DNA from: Roseiarcus sp963822215
Lineage (GTDB): Bacteria; Pseudomonadota; Alphaproteobacteria; Rhizobiales; Beijerinckiaceae
Assembly: GCA_963822215.1 (NCBI GenBank)
Contig: CAWGGX010000010.1
Location: forward strand, 558,001-622,000
Length of the DNA: 64,000 nucleotides
Reading direction: 5' to 3'
Made by a program: the position numbers and the translations under genes. Positions 35,568 through 44,525 of the stretch are shown here, piece by piece (the first letter of the stretch is position 1; every line of letters starts with the position of its first letter). The notes under the pieces were generated by a model, which ran no database searches, was not told the origin of the DNA, and saw nothing but the letters and a program-made list of their open reading frames with translations.

Positions 35568-36950
35568 GTGGACGAATCGCCTTCGATCAATCCTTACCTT
35601 GCCGGCAATTTCGCCCCGGTGCGCAGCGAGGACGACTACGAGCTCGAGGTCACGGGCGCGTTTCCCTCCGACCTCAGGGGCGCCTTTTACCGCAACGGGC
35701 CCAATCCCCAGTTTGAGCCCCGGGGCCATTACCACTGGTTCACCGGCGATGGCATGATCCACGCCTTCTTCGTCGACGGGGGCACGGTCGCCTATCGCAA
35801 CCGCTATGTCCGCACGCCGAAATGGCAATTGGAGCACGCGGCGGGCAAGGCGCTGTTCGGCGGGTTCGACCCGAGGGCGGCCGACCCATCGGTCATGGGC
35901 AAGGACAGTGGAACGGCCAACACCAACATCGTCTGGCACGCGGGCCGGCTTCTGGCGCTTGTGGAGGCGAACAGGCCGTTTGAACTCGATCCCGAGACCC
36001 TCGACTCTCGCGGCTATGGCGAGTCCTATGGGGGCCGCGTCACGGCCCACCCCAAAATCGATCCCGAGACCGGCGAGATGGTCTGGTTCGCGTATTCGGC
36101 CGGCGGTTGGTTCTCGAAGACCAAGTCGTACGGCGTCACCGACGCGAAAGGCCAGGTGGCGCGGCGCGTCGATTTCGAAGCGCCTTTCTCGAGCATGGTG
36201 CACGACTTCCTGGTCACGCGACGCCATGCGCTCTTTCCCGTCCTGCCGTTGACCGGCGATCTTCAGCGCGCGATGCGCGGCGGCCCGGCTTACGCCTGGG
36301 AGCCGGACAAGGGCGCCCATGTCGGCGTGATGGCGCGCGACGCCGGCGTTGCGAGCATGCGCTGGTTCACGACCGACGCCTGTTACGTCTTTCATCCGAT
36401 GAACGCCTGGGAAGAGGGCGAAACGATCTTCGCCGACGTCATGGAGTACCCCGTCGCCCCGCTGTTTCCGAACGCCGACGGATCAACGAACGAGCGCCCA
36501 TCCGCCCGGCTGGTGCGCTGGACCTTCGACCTTGCGGCAGCGTCGAACACGATCAAGAGGGAGCCGCTGGACGACCTTGCGGGCGAATTTCCGCGCTTCG
36601 ACGAGCGACGCTCGGGCTTGAGCTACCGGCAGGGCTGGTTTGCCGGACGATCCGGCGGACGACCGGGCGACGCCTTCGACTGCATCGCTCACCTCGATCT
36701 CAAGACGGGAAAACGGACGACCTACGCATTCGCGAATGGCGATGCGCCGGGAGAGCCAGTCTTTGTGCCCCGCTCTGCCGACGCGCCGGAAGGCGACGGG
36801 TGGATTGTCGCTGTCGTCTATCGCGGCGCGGAGGACCGCAGCGATTTTGTGGTCTTCAACGCCGGCGCAATTCAGGCCGGGCCGATCGGAGTCGCCAAGG
36901 CGCCGCGCCGGGTTCCCTTCGGCTTCCACGGCAACTGGCGGCCGGCGTAG
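35568..36950 (+). CDS. Carotenoid cleavage oxygenase family protein
   Basis: A 460-residue seven-bladed propeller enzyme of the RPE65/apocarotenoid oxygenase family. The four iron-binding histidines are evident in IVWHAGRLLAL, VTAHPKIDPETG, SMVHDFLVT and FGFHGNW, and GAFYRNGPNPQFEPR is the family N-terminal motif. It cleaves carotenoid or stilbene-type double bonds with O2. The GTG at 35568 is 8 bases after GGGAGG; the ATG at 35561 is out of frame. The substrate is unknown; no carotenoid synthesis gene is nearby. An IS630 lies 12 bases downstream of its stop. Confidence 0.9.
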   Translation: MDESPSINPYLAGNFAPVRSEDDYELEVTGAFPSDLRGAFYRNGPNPQFEPRGHYHWFTGDGMIHAFFVDGGTVAYRNRYVRTPKWQLEHAAGKALFGGFDPRAADPSVMGKDSGTANTNIVWHAGRLLALVEANRPFELDPETLDSRGYGESYGGRVTAHPKIDPETGEMVWFAYSAGGWFSKTKSYGVTDAKGQVARRVDFEAPFSSMVHDFLVTRRHALFPVLPLTGDLQRAMRGGPAYAWEPDKGAHVGVMARDAGVASMRWFTTDACYVFHPMNAWEEGETIFADVMEYPVAPLFPNADGSTNERPSARLVRWTFDLAAASNTIKREPLDDLAGEFPRFDERRSGLSYRQGWFAGRSGGRPGDAFDCIAHLDLKTGKRTTYAFANGDAPGEPVFVPRSADAPEGDGWIVAVVYRGAEDRSDFVVFNAGAIQAGPIGVAKAPRRVPFGFHGNWRPA

Positions 36951-36962
36951 ACGGAGCGGCTA

Positions 36963-38200
36963 GTCGCTCGCGTCCTTGAATCTAAGGTGTTTCTCTGAAT
37001 CTCTGTCGCGGCGGAATGCAGCGATGGAGGTGATTGGTGGCCAAGAAGGGGATTGCGGTCAAGAAGTACGTGGTGGAGCTGTGCGCTGAGGAGCGCGAAC
37101 AGCTTGAGGCGATGGTTCGCGCAGGCAAGGGGTCGGCGCAAATCCTGACAAGGGCGCGCATTCTGCTGAAGGCCGACGTTTCGGAGGCGGGCGACGGGTG
37201 GAGCGACAGCGCGATCTCGGCGGCGCTGGATACCAGCGTCAACAATGTCGCTCGCACGCGTCAGCAACTGGTCGAGGAGGGGTTCGAGGCGACGCTGAAG
37301 CGCAAGTACAACCCCAATTCCGCCCGGCCCCGGATTTTCGATGGCGCGGCCGAAGCGAAGCTGATCGCTCTGACTTGCTCGCCGGCTCCGGAGGGGTTCG
37401 CCCGTTGGAGCTTGCGTCTGCTCGAAGAGAAAGTCGTCGAATTGGCCATCGTCGACAAGGCCAGCGATAATACGATCGGACGGGCATTAAAAAAAACGCG
37501 CTCAAGCCGCACCGCAATCGGCAATGGGTGATCCCGCCCGACGCCAATGCGGCCTTCGTCGCCGGCATGGAAGACGTGCTGGAAACCTACCAGAGGCCGC
37601 GAGATTCAGCCCGTCCTCTCGTATGTTTGGACGAGACCTCCAAGCAGCTGATCATCGAGACCCGCAAGCCGATCCCGGCGAAGCCCGGACAGCCCGAGCG
37701 ACACGACTACGAATACCAGCGCAACGGCGTCGCCAATCTCTTCATGATCTTCGCACCGCTGGAGGGATGGCGCCGCGTCGAAGTGACAGACCATCACGCC
37801 GCCGTCGACTACGCTAATATCCTCAAAGGCCTATCCGACGTGGATTTCCCCAACGCCGAGAAAATCGTGCTCGTCCAGGACAACCTGAGCACGCATAGGC
37901 CGGCCTCGCTCTACGCCGCCTTCCCCGCCCCCGAAGCGCGCCGCCTCGTCAACCGGTTCGAATGGCATTACACGCCAAAGCATGGAAGCTGGCTCGACAT
38001 GGCCGAATCCGAACTCGCCGTCCTGACGACCCAGTGCCTCAACCGCCGCATCCCCGACAAAGAGACCCTCGAGAAAGAGGTCGCCGCTTGGCAGGGCCAT
38101 CGAAACAGGCATCACGCCAAAGCCGATTGGCAGTTCACAACTGAAAACGCCCGCGTCAAACTCAAGAGGCTATACCCTCAGTTCGAGTGACTCGGGCGAC
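36963..38200 (+). mobile_element. IS630-family insertion sequence, complete
   Basis: A 1238-bp element flanked by TA (36961-36962 and 38201-38202), the expected IS630 target duplication. The ends are imperfect inverted repeats, starting GTCGCTCGCGTCCTTGA on the left and GTCGCCCGAGTCACTCGA as the inverse of the right end. It contains one frameshifted transposase pair. Confidence 0.85.
37037..38190 (+). CDS. IS630 transposase made by -1 frameshifting across A8
   Basis: OrfA (37037-37531) begins VAKKGIAVKKYVVEL after GGAGGTGA and holds the helix-turn-helix half. OrfB (to 38190) holds the DDE core: LDETSKQLI, VLVQDNLSTH and the PKHGSWLDMAESE box. The frames join at eight A residues (37489-37496), ending one phase as KKTRSSRTAIGNG and continuing the other as KKNALKPHRNRQWV. 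Such A-runs are the usual slippery site for IS630, so this is programmed and not decay. Each half appears intact. Confidence 0.88.
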
Positions 38201-38293
38201 TAGGCCGCGTTCGTTTCGTTTTGGGACGGGCTTGACCGATCGGCGCCCCAGCACTATTTACGTGTTCCTGCTTTGTTCTAACGGGACGACGCC

Positions 38294-39439
38294 ATGAACG
38301 CGACCAGAGCCCCGCTTGCTACCCAATCGCGCCATAGCCCCGCGGCGATCGCCGAACGTCTCCAACCGGCCGAGCGGCGGCGCGGCCGGGGCGCGGCGAC
38401 CAACGCCTCCGGTCGCTTCGAGATCCTTGCGCGCGAGGATTTCGACGACGGATGGACGCGCGAGGAAGCGCCCGAACCGCTCGTCACCGAAGTGACCTGG
38501 GAGAAGCCGAAGAGCGCCATCACCCGGAACCAGTCGCCGGACATTTCCTTCGACCGCTCGATCAACCCCTATCGCGGCTGCGAGCACGGCTGCTTCTACT
38601 GCTTCGCCCGGCCGACCCACGCCTATATGGGCCTTTCGCCGGGGCTCGATTTCGAGACCCGGCTGTTCGCCAAGCAGGGCGTCGCGGCGCTGCTCGAGCG
38701 GGAACTCGCGGCGCCAAAATACGCGCCCGCCCCGATCGCGCTCGGGACCAACACCGATCCCTACCAGCCGATCGAGCGGCAGCACCGGATTACGCGTTCG
38801 GTGCTGGAAACCCTGCAACGCACGCGCCATCCGGCGAGCATCGTCACCAAATCTAACCTCGTCCTGCGCGACCTCGACATTCTCAGCGACATGGCGCGCG
38901 ACGGCCTCGTCAAGGTCTTCCTGTCGGTGACGACGCTCGACCGGTCGCTGGCGCGCAAGATGGAGCCGCGCGCGCCGACGCCGGAGAAGCGGATCGAGGC
39001 AATCGCGCGCCTCAACGACGCGGGCGTTCCCGCCGGCGTCATGGTCGCGCCGGTCATCCCGGCGGTGAACGATTCAGAGATCGAGACGATCCTGACGCGC
39101 GCGTCAGCCGCCGGAGCGCGCGAGGGCGGCTATGTCGTGCTGCGCCTGCCGCTCGAATTGCGCGACATGTTCCGCGAGTGGCTGCAGGTCCATTTCCCCG
39201 ACCGGCTGAACCGCTCCGTCTCGCTCGTGCAGTCGATGCGAAACGGCAAGGACTACGAGGCCGAGTGGGGTCGGCGCATGGCAGGTTCCGGCCCCTACGC
39301 TTGGATGATCGGCCGCCGGTTCGAGATGGCGGCGCAACGGCTTGGCCTTCGCCGGACGCCGCTCCGCCTGCGCACCGATCTTTTCCGAAAGCCGCCGCCG
39401 CCTGTGACGGACACCGACGCGCAGCTAAGCCTGTTCTGA
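38294..39439 (+). CDS. PA0069-family radical SAM protein
   Basis: A 381-residue protein with the radical SAM cluster motif CX3CX2C (CEHGCFYC, Cys96, 100, 103) preceded by INPYRG, and then LGTNTDPYQPIER, a hallmark of this SplB-like family. A basic, disordered N-terminus (residues 1-40) is common in the group. Its reaction is unknown; spore-photoproduct-lyase-like chemistry has been suggested by similarity only. It follows the IS630 by 93 bases. Confidence 0.85.
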   Translation: MNATRAPLATQSRHSPAAIAERLQPAERRRGRGAATNASGRFEILAREDFDDGWTREEAPEPLVTEVTWEKPKSAITRNQSPDISFDRSINPYRGCEHGCFYCFARPTHAYMGLSPGLDFETRLFAKQGVAALLERELAAPKYAPAPIALGTNTDPYQPIERQHRITRSVLETLQRTRHPASIVTKSNLVLRDLDILSDMARDGLVKVFLSVTTLDRSLARKMEPRAPTPEKRIEAIARLNDAGVPAGVMVAPVIPAVNDSEIETILTRASAAGAREGGYVVLRLPLELRDMFREWLQVHFPDRLNRSVSLVQSMRNGKDYEAEWGRRMAGSGPYAWMIGRRFEMAAQRLGLRRTPLRLRTDLFRKPPPPVTDTDAQLSLF

Positions 39440-39496
39440 CCAATCGCTCGCGCCGACGACCGCCCCTCGAGGCCTTGTTGTCGGCAAAAGGGCGGC

Positions 39497-39838
39497 TCAC
39501 GACGTAGGCGCTGGACGTCTTCGACGTCCGGAGCGGCGTGCTCTCGGATCCCGCCCGAGCGCCGATTCTCCGCCTGAAGGCGCGGTCGGCGGGGCGAAAG
39601 CGCCCCGACGCCGTTCGCGGGCGCGCCGCGCCAGAAGGACGGTCGGATCGTGGTCGAGCGCCAGCGCCGAGACGTCACGCAGGTCGGACCGCGTGAGTCC
39701 GATGTCGGCCAGTTCGCGGCCGTCCATGCCAGCGAGCGCATTCAGAGCCGCTCGCGCCGCGGCGACCCGGAACGGCCAGGCGGCGGCGCGCCGCACGATC
39801 TCGACGAGGCTGGACCTGCGATCTCTTTCGAACGACAT
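39497..39838 (-). CDS. DUF1127-containing small protein
   Basis: A 113-residue protein with a DUF1127 domain (about residues 30-65): RAALNALAGMDGRELADIGLTRSDLRDVSALALDHDP, whose arginine-rich LxxMxxRxLxDIGLxRxDI core is diagnostic. Related DUF1127 proteins in Rhizobiales bind RNA or tune metabolism. The C-terminal ~45 residues are low-complexity Arg-rich. ATG 39838 has GGAAAGGAGCAG upstream. It is divergent from the MocR regulator across a 131-bp gap with a strong palindrome. Confidence 0.8.
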   Translation of the reverse strand: MSFERDRRSSLVEIVRRAAAWPFRVAAARAALNALAGMDGRELADIGLTRSDLRDVSALALDHDPTVLLARRARERRRGAFAPPTAPSGGESALGRDPRARRSGRRRRPAPTS

Positions 39839-39896
39839 CGGCTGCTCCTTTCCCCGGCAGAATCGTCCCAACGTCGTTGCGGAGCCAGAGACAGTT

Positions 39897-39940
39897 CAGT
39901 ACAGTTCCGCCAAACTGTACTGGTCCACTGTCTGGACAGT
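39897..39940. promoter_or_regulatory. Palindromic operator candidate between DUF1127 gene and MocR gene
   Basis: CAGTACAGTT (39897-39906) and AACTGTACTG (39913-39922) form a perfect 10-bp inverted repeat with a 6-base spacer, followed by ACTGTC-TG-GACAGT (39927-39940). Repeats of ACTGT/CTGG type are typical of MocR/GntR operators, and the placement fits autoregulation and control of the divergent gene. Confidence 0.6.
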
Positions 39941-39969
39941 TTCGGCCCAGACTTCGCTGCAGGCTCCTC

Positions 39970-41367
39970 ATGGACGATCGCCCCGCTTCACGCGTCGAAA
40001 GAACAGCGACGCATATCCGCGATCGGGTCGCCTCGCGCGCGCTCGCGCACGGAACGCGGCTCCCCTCGGTGCGCGAGCTCGCCACAAAGCTCGGCGTGTC
40101 GAAGTCGACCGTGGTGGAGGCCTATGACCGTCTCGCCGCCGAGGGCGTGGTCTCAGCGCGCCGGGGCGCCGGCTTCTTCGTTGCGGGCTCTGCCCGGACG
40201 CCAATCCAGAACGGCGCAGCGCCGCGGCTGGAGCCGGCCATCGACCCGTCGTGGATCAATCGCCACGCCATGATGGGGATGGCGGATTTCGTCTGCCCCG
40301 GGGCCGGGTGGCTGCCGGACTCCTGGGTGCTTGACCTCGGAGTGCAGCGCGCCCTGCGGCTCACCGCGCGCGACGACGCGCAGCGCCGGCGCCAGTACGA
40401 CGAGCCGTTGGGCTATGCGCCGTTGCGACGGCTGTTTTCGGTGCGCCTCGCCGAGCGCGCCGTGCTGGTCGATCCGGACCAGGTGATCGTCACCGATTCG
40501 TGCTCGCAGGCGCTCGACATCGTCTGCCGGTTCCTCCTCAGCCCGGGCGACACGGTCGTGGTCGACGACCCGTGCTATTTCAACTTTCTGTCGCTGCTGA
40601 AGGCGTCGCGGGTGAAAATCGTGGCCGCGCCGATGACCCCGGACGGACCGGACGTCGAGACGCTGGAGCGTCTCGACGTCGAGCATCGGCCGCGCCTCTA
40701 CCTGACCAACGCTGGTCTTCAGAACCCGACGGGAGCGACGCTCTCGCCGTCCAAGGCGCATCGCGTCCTGCGGCTTGCGGAAGACCACGATGTGCTCATC
40801 CTCGAGGACGACACCTTCGGCGATTTCGAGCAGGAGCCGGTGATCCGGCTGGCCGGCCTCGACGGCCTCAAACGCGTGGTGCAAGTCGGCAGCGCCACCA
40901 AGGCCGTCGGCGCGGCGACGCGCTGCGGTTATATCGCCGCGCGCGCCGATTGGATCGGGCCGCTGGTCGATCTGAAGCTCACCATCAGCATGGGCAACAG
41001 CGTGACTGGCGCCGCCATGCTGCATCGGGTGCTGACCGAGAGCAACTATCGCCGCCATCTCGACGGCCTCAGGCGCAAGGCGGCCGATGCAATGGGGCTG
41101 ACGCTGCGCAATCTGCGCAAGCACGGCCTCGAGCCGTGGACCGAGCCGCGCGCCGGCATCTTCGTGTGGGCGCGGCTGCCCGATGATATCGCGGCGGCCG
41201 ACGTCGCCCGCTACAGCCTCGCCAGAAAGGTCTTGTTCGCGCCCGGCCCGGCGTTCAGCTCGTCCGAACTCGGGCGCAGCTACCTGCGCTTCAATGTCGC
41301 CCGCTGCAACGAGCCGCGCGTTTACGCCATGCTCGACGAGGCCATCGCCGCGGCGTCGCGCAAATAG
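39970..41367 (+). CDS. MocR-type PLP-dependent transcriptional regulator
   Basis: A 465-residue protein. An N-terminal winged-helix GntR domain (about residues 5-75: LPSVRELATKLGVSKSTVVEAYDRLAAEGVV) is joined to a class I aminotransferase-like domain. NPTG (about 255) and the PLP lysine in GSATKAVGAATRCGYIA are present. MocR proteins sense amines or PLP derivatives and regulate nearby genes. ATG 39970 gives the canonical length; a longer frame upstream overlaps the operator. Ligand unknown. Confidence 0.9.
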   Translation: MDDRPASRVERTATHIRDRVASRALAHGTRLPSVRELATKLGVSKSTVVEAYDRLAAEGVVSARRGAGFFVAGSARTPIQNGAAPRLEPAIDPSWINRHAMMGMADFVCPGAGWLPDSWVLDLGVQRALRLTARDDAQRRRQYDEPLGYAPLRRLFSVRLAERAVLVDPDQVIVTDSCSQALDIVCRFLLSPGDTVVVDDPCYFNFLSLLKASRVKIVAAPMTPDGPDVETLERLDVEHRPRLYLTNAGLQNPTGATLSPSKAHRVLRLAEDHDVLILEDDTFGDFEQEPVIRLAGLDGLKRVVQVGSATKAVGAATRCGYIAARADWIGPLVDLKLTISMGNSVTGAAMLHRVLTESNYRRHLDGLRRKAADAMGLTLRNLRKHGLEPWTEPRAGIFVWARLPDDIAAADVARYSLARKVLFAPGPAFSSSELGRSYLRFNVARCNEPRVYAMLDEAIAAASRK

Positions 41368-41431
41368 GCGCCGACCCGGTGGAATTCCATCCCCGCGCCG
41401 GAGACGCGGCCGACGCGACGAAGCGCGTCGC

Positions 41432-41800
41432 TTAGAAGCTCCAGTAAGGTCCGACGCCGTAGTAGTCGTGAATTGCGTTCTCGTAGGCTCGGTCGCCCCA
41501 GGCCGGCTCCTGACCGGCGTCATAGACTGGAGCGCCTTCCAGCTGGCGCTTGTCGAGATTGACGACATACCCGCCCTTGCTCGTGTCGTAGTGCAGGATC
41601 GACCACGGCAGGGGGTGGTACTGATTTCCGATCCCGAGGAATCCGCCAAACGACATGATCGCATAGGCGACTTTCCCGGACGGCTTGTCGATCATGATAT
41701 CGTGAATCGCGCCGAGGTTGTCGCCGGCGGTGTTGTAAACTTCCGTTCCCTGCACCTTGTCCGACGCAATCAGGCTCCCAGTTTCCTGGACCGCTTCCAT
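41432..41800 (-). CDS. PRC-barrel domain protein
   Basis: A 122-residue protein with one PRC-barrel fold: GSLIASDKVQGTEVYNTAGDNLGAIHDIMIDKPSGKVAYAIMSFGGFLGIGNQYHPLPWSIL. These small domains occur in photosynthetic reaction-centre H subunits, RimM and as stand-alone stress proteins; the substrate is unknown. It follows the MocR gene end-to-end on the opposite strand. Confidence 0.85.
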   Translation of the reverse strand: MEAVQETGSLIASDKVQGTEVYNTAGDNLGAIHDIMIDKPSGKVAYAIMSFGGFLGIGNQYHPLPWSILHYDTSKGGYVVNLDKRQLEGAPVYDAGQEPAWGDRAYENAIHDYYGVGPYWSF

Positions 41801-41943
41801 GGGGTTCTCTTCGTGATTGGACGCCTTGCGGCTCGAGGTTCAACGCAGTCGCCCCGTGGGGAGTTCCGCGGCCGTCCGCGGCGTTTTCCCGCGACGGCTG
41901 CTCGCGTAAGAAGCCGGCTCACCTGTTGAACCCGTCGGACGCG

Positions 41944-42681
41944 ATGCCCCGATTCAAGCTCCTCCTCGAATATGACGGCGCGCCGTTCGTCGGCTGGCAG
42001 CGCCAGGAGAACGGCGTCTCGGTGCAACAGGTCCTCGAGGAGGCGGTCTTCGCCATGACCGGGGAGGAACGGGTCGTCGCCGGGGCCGGGCGCACGGACG
42101 CGGGCGTTCACGCCAGTGGACAGGTCGCCCACCTCGATTTGTCGCGCGACTGGACGCCGTTCCGGCTTGCCGAGGGACTCAACGCGCATTGCGTTCCCCA
42201 CCCGGTCGCGGTGCTCGGCGTCGAAAGCGTGGCCGACAATTTCGACGCGCGCCATAGCGCGCGCGGGCGCCGCTATGTCTATCGGGTCGCCAACCGGCGC
42301 GCGCCGCTGACTTTCGACCGCGGCTGCGCCTGGCGGATCAAGCCTCGGCTCGACGTGAACGCGATGCGCGAGGCGGCGCTGGTCCTGATCGGCCGGCACG
42401 ACTTCACCACCTTCCGCGACGTGCAGTGCCAGGCCAAATCGCCTGTCCGGACCCTGGACCGGCTCGATGTCGTACGTGACGGCGACGCCGTCACTTTCGA
42501 GGTCGGCGCGCTGTCCTTCTTGCATCGCCAGGTGCGCTCCATGGTCGGCTCGCTCGTCGACGTCGGGACTGGGCGGTGGACCGCCGTCGACCTCAGGGCC
42601 GCGCTCGAAGCCGCCGACCGCAGCCGCTGCGGCCAAGTCGCCCCGCCGCACGGGCTCTATCTGACCCGGGTGGACTACTGA
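41944..42681 (+). CDS. truA: tRNA pseudouridine38-40 synthase
   Basis: A 245-residue enzyme that makes pseudouridine at positions 38-40 of the tRNA anticodon stem. The catalytic Asp52 lies in GAGRTDAGVHA; MPRFKLLLEYDGAPFVGWQ and the C-terminal FLHRQVRSMVGSLVDVG are diagnostic. The ATG at 41944 is the conserved start. It is convergent with parB across a 64-bp gap. Confidence 0.96.
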   Translation: MPRFKLLLEYDGAPFVGWQRQENGVSVQQVLEEAVFAMTGEERVVAGAGRTDAGVHASGQVAHLDLSRDWTPFRLAEGLNAHCVPHPVAVLGVESVADNFDARHSARGRRYVYRVANRRAPLTFDRGCAWRIKPRLDVNAMREAALVLIGRHDFTTFRDVQCQAKSPVRTLDRLDVVRDGDAVTFEVGALSFLHRQVRSMVGSLVDVGTGRWTAVDLRAALEAADRSRCGQVAPPHGLYLTRVDY

Positions 42682-42745
42682 GCGCGCACTGCGCTCGCCG
42701 CCGCCAAAGACGGCGCCAACGGACCCCGACCGGAGAGGAAGTCGT

Positions 42746-43633
42746 CTACCGTGGCGCCGGCTGGCAGAGGCGCCGGCAGAAGTCGTCGAGCTGGTCGAAA
42801 CTGCGGAAGGCGATGCGGATGTCGCCGCTCTCGCCGGCATGCCGGATCGTGACCTTCGCCCCGAGCGCGAGGCCGAGCTTGTCCTGAAGGGCCAGCGTGT
42901 CCGCGTCGACCTTTCCCGGCTCCTTCCGGACGCGCGCGCTCTTTCCGGCGTTCTCGCCCAGCCGCTCGATATCCCGCACGGTCAGGCCCTCGGCCACGAT
43001 TCGGTCGGCGGTCGCATCCGGCTGGGCGACGGCCAGCAGCGCGCGGCCATGTCCCGCCGAGATCTTGCCGTCGGCCAGCAGCCGGCGCGTGTGCTCGGGG
43101 AGGTTCACGAGTCGCAGGGTGTTGGCGATGTGACTGCGGCTCTTGCCGACGACACGGGCGACGTCGGCGTGCGAATAGCCGTAGTCGGCGCCAAGCTGCG
43201 CATAGCCCGCCGCCTCTTCGAGGGCGTTGAGGTCGGCGCGCTGCACGTTTTCGATGATGGCGATCTCGAGCGCCTCGCGGTCGCCGGCCTCGATCACGAC
43301 GATCGGCACGTCGCGCAGGCCGGCCCGCTGCGCGGCCCGCCAACGCCGCTCCCCAGCCACGATTTCATAGGCGTCGGCGACGCGCGGGATCGCGCGCACC
43401 AGGATCGGCTGAATGACGCCGCGCTCCTTGATCGACCCGGCCAGCTCGTCGAGCTCGGCATCGTCGAAGCGCTTGCGCGGATTGCGCGGATTGGGCCTCA
43501 GAAATTCGATCGGCGCCTTGCGCGCTCCGCGTGGGACCCCACCTTCCGCGTCATCGTGAGGAGCCCCCAAAAGCGCAGCGAGTCCCCGTCCGAGGCGCGG
43601 TCTGTGTTCCGTTCGGCCAAGATCTTCGGCCAT
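42746..43633 (-). CDS. parB: Chromosome partition protein ParB
   Basis: A 295-residue CTPase/DNA clamp. It has the IEFLRPNPRNPRKRF and GERRWRAA boxes of the N-terminal CTP-binding domain, a helix-turn-helix that recognises parS (SHADVARVVGKSRSHIANTLRL, about 155-180), and a C-terminal dimer domain ending DDFCRRLCQPAPR. ATG 43633 (MAEDLGRT...LGRGLAALLG) with GGGAGC upstream is the usual start. Two matching parS sites lie 1.5 and 3.5 kb upstream. Confidence 0.96.
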   Translation of the reverse strand: MAEDLGRTEHRPRLGRGLAALLGAPHDDAEGGVPRGARKAPIEFLRPNPRNPRKRFDDAELDELAGSIKERGVIQPILVRAIPRVADAYEIVAGERRWRAAQRAGLRDVPIVVIEAGDREALEIAIIENVQRADLNALEEAAGYAQLGADYGYSHADVARVVGKSRSHIANTLRLVNLPEHTRRLLADGKISAGHGRALLAVAQPDATADRIVAEGLTVRDIERLGENAGKSARVRKEPGKVDADTLALQDKLGLALGAKVTIRHAGESGDIRIAFRSFDQLDDFCRRLCQPAPR

Positions 43634-43668
43634 GCGTTCGGCGCTCCCGTTGATTGAAACTGCGGCGC

Positions 43669-44514
43669 TCACGAGTGCCGCCATCGACCCTCGCGTTGAA
43701 TGACTTCCGAGGCGAGCTTGAGATAGGCTTGGCTGCCGGCGCAGCGCAGATCGTAGAGCAGCGCCGGCTTGCCGTGGGACGGCGCCTCGGAGATCCGGAC
43801 GTTGCGCGGAATCACGGTGTCATAGACCTTGTCGCCCATGTGTGCGCGAACGTCGGCGACCACCTGCCCCGCCAGGCTGTTGCGCGGATCGAACATCGTC
43901 AGCACGACGCCATGAATGGTCAGCCCCGGGTTGAGGGTCCGACGCACCTGGTCAACCGTCGTCAAGAGCTGCGACAAGCCTTCGAGGGCGAAGAACTCGC
44001 ACTGCAGCGGTACGACCACCGCGTCGGCCGCCGCCAACGCGTTGATCGTCAGGAGGTTGAGCGAAGGCGGACAATCGATCAGCACGTAGGTGATCGGCGC
44101 GGCCCTCTCCCGGTTCGCCTCGAAAAACGCCTGGAGCGCCTTGCGCAGCTTGTACGAGCGATCGCTGTCGCCCGATATTTCCAGCTCGACGCCCAAGAGG
44201 TCCATGGTCGAAGGCGCGATCGAAAGGCGAGGGACCGCCGTCGGTATGATGACGTCGCGCAACAGCCGTTCCCCGACAAGAGCGTCATAGCTCGAGGTCA
44301 CGCGGCTTTTGCGGTCGATGCCGAGGCCGGTCGAGGCGTTGCCTTGCGGATCGAGATCGATGATCAGCACATGCTCGCCGATCGCGGCCAGCGCAGTGCC
44401 CAGATTGATGGCGGTCGTGGTCTTGCCGACCCCTCCCTTCTGGTTGGCCATGACGAGCACCCGCGGTTGCGGAGCGGGGTCCGTCGCTGGCTGTGGAGGA
44501 AGCGTGGAGGACAT
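43669..44514 (-). CDS. parA: Chromosome partition ATPase ParA
   Basis: A 281-residue deviant Walker ATPase. The P-loop is KGGVGKTT (about residues 25-32), with DLDPQGNAS, DCPPSLNLLT and the C-terminal VIPRNVRISEAPSHGKPALLYD typical of chromosomal Soj/ParA. It forms nucleoid gradients that segregate ParB-parS complexes. It precedes parB by 35 bases in the standard order rsmG-parA-parB. Confidence 0.96.
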   Translation of the reverse strand: MSSTLPPQPATDPAPQPRVLVMANQKGGVGKTTTAINLGTALAAIGEHVLIIDLDPQGNASTGLGIDRKSRVTSSYDALVGERLLRDVIIPTAVPRLSIAPSTMDLLGVELEISGDSDRSYKLRKALQAFFEANRERAAPITYVLIDCPPSLNLLTINALAAADAVVVPLQCEFFALEGLSQLLTTVDQVRRTLNPGLTIHGVVLTMFDPRNSLAGQVVADVRAHMGDKVYDTVIPRNVRISEAPSHGKPALLYDLRCAGSQAYLKLASEVIQREGRWRHS

Positions 44515-44525
44515 GGCGCGGGGCC

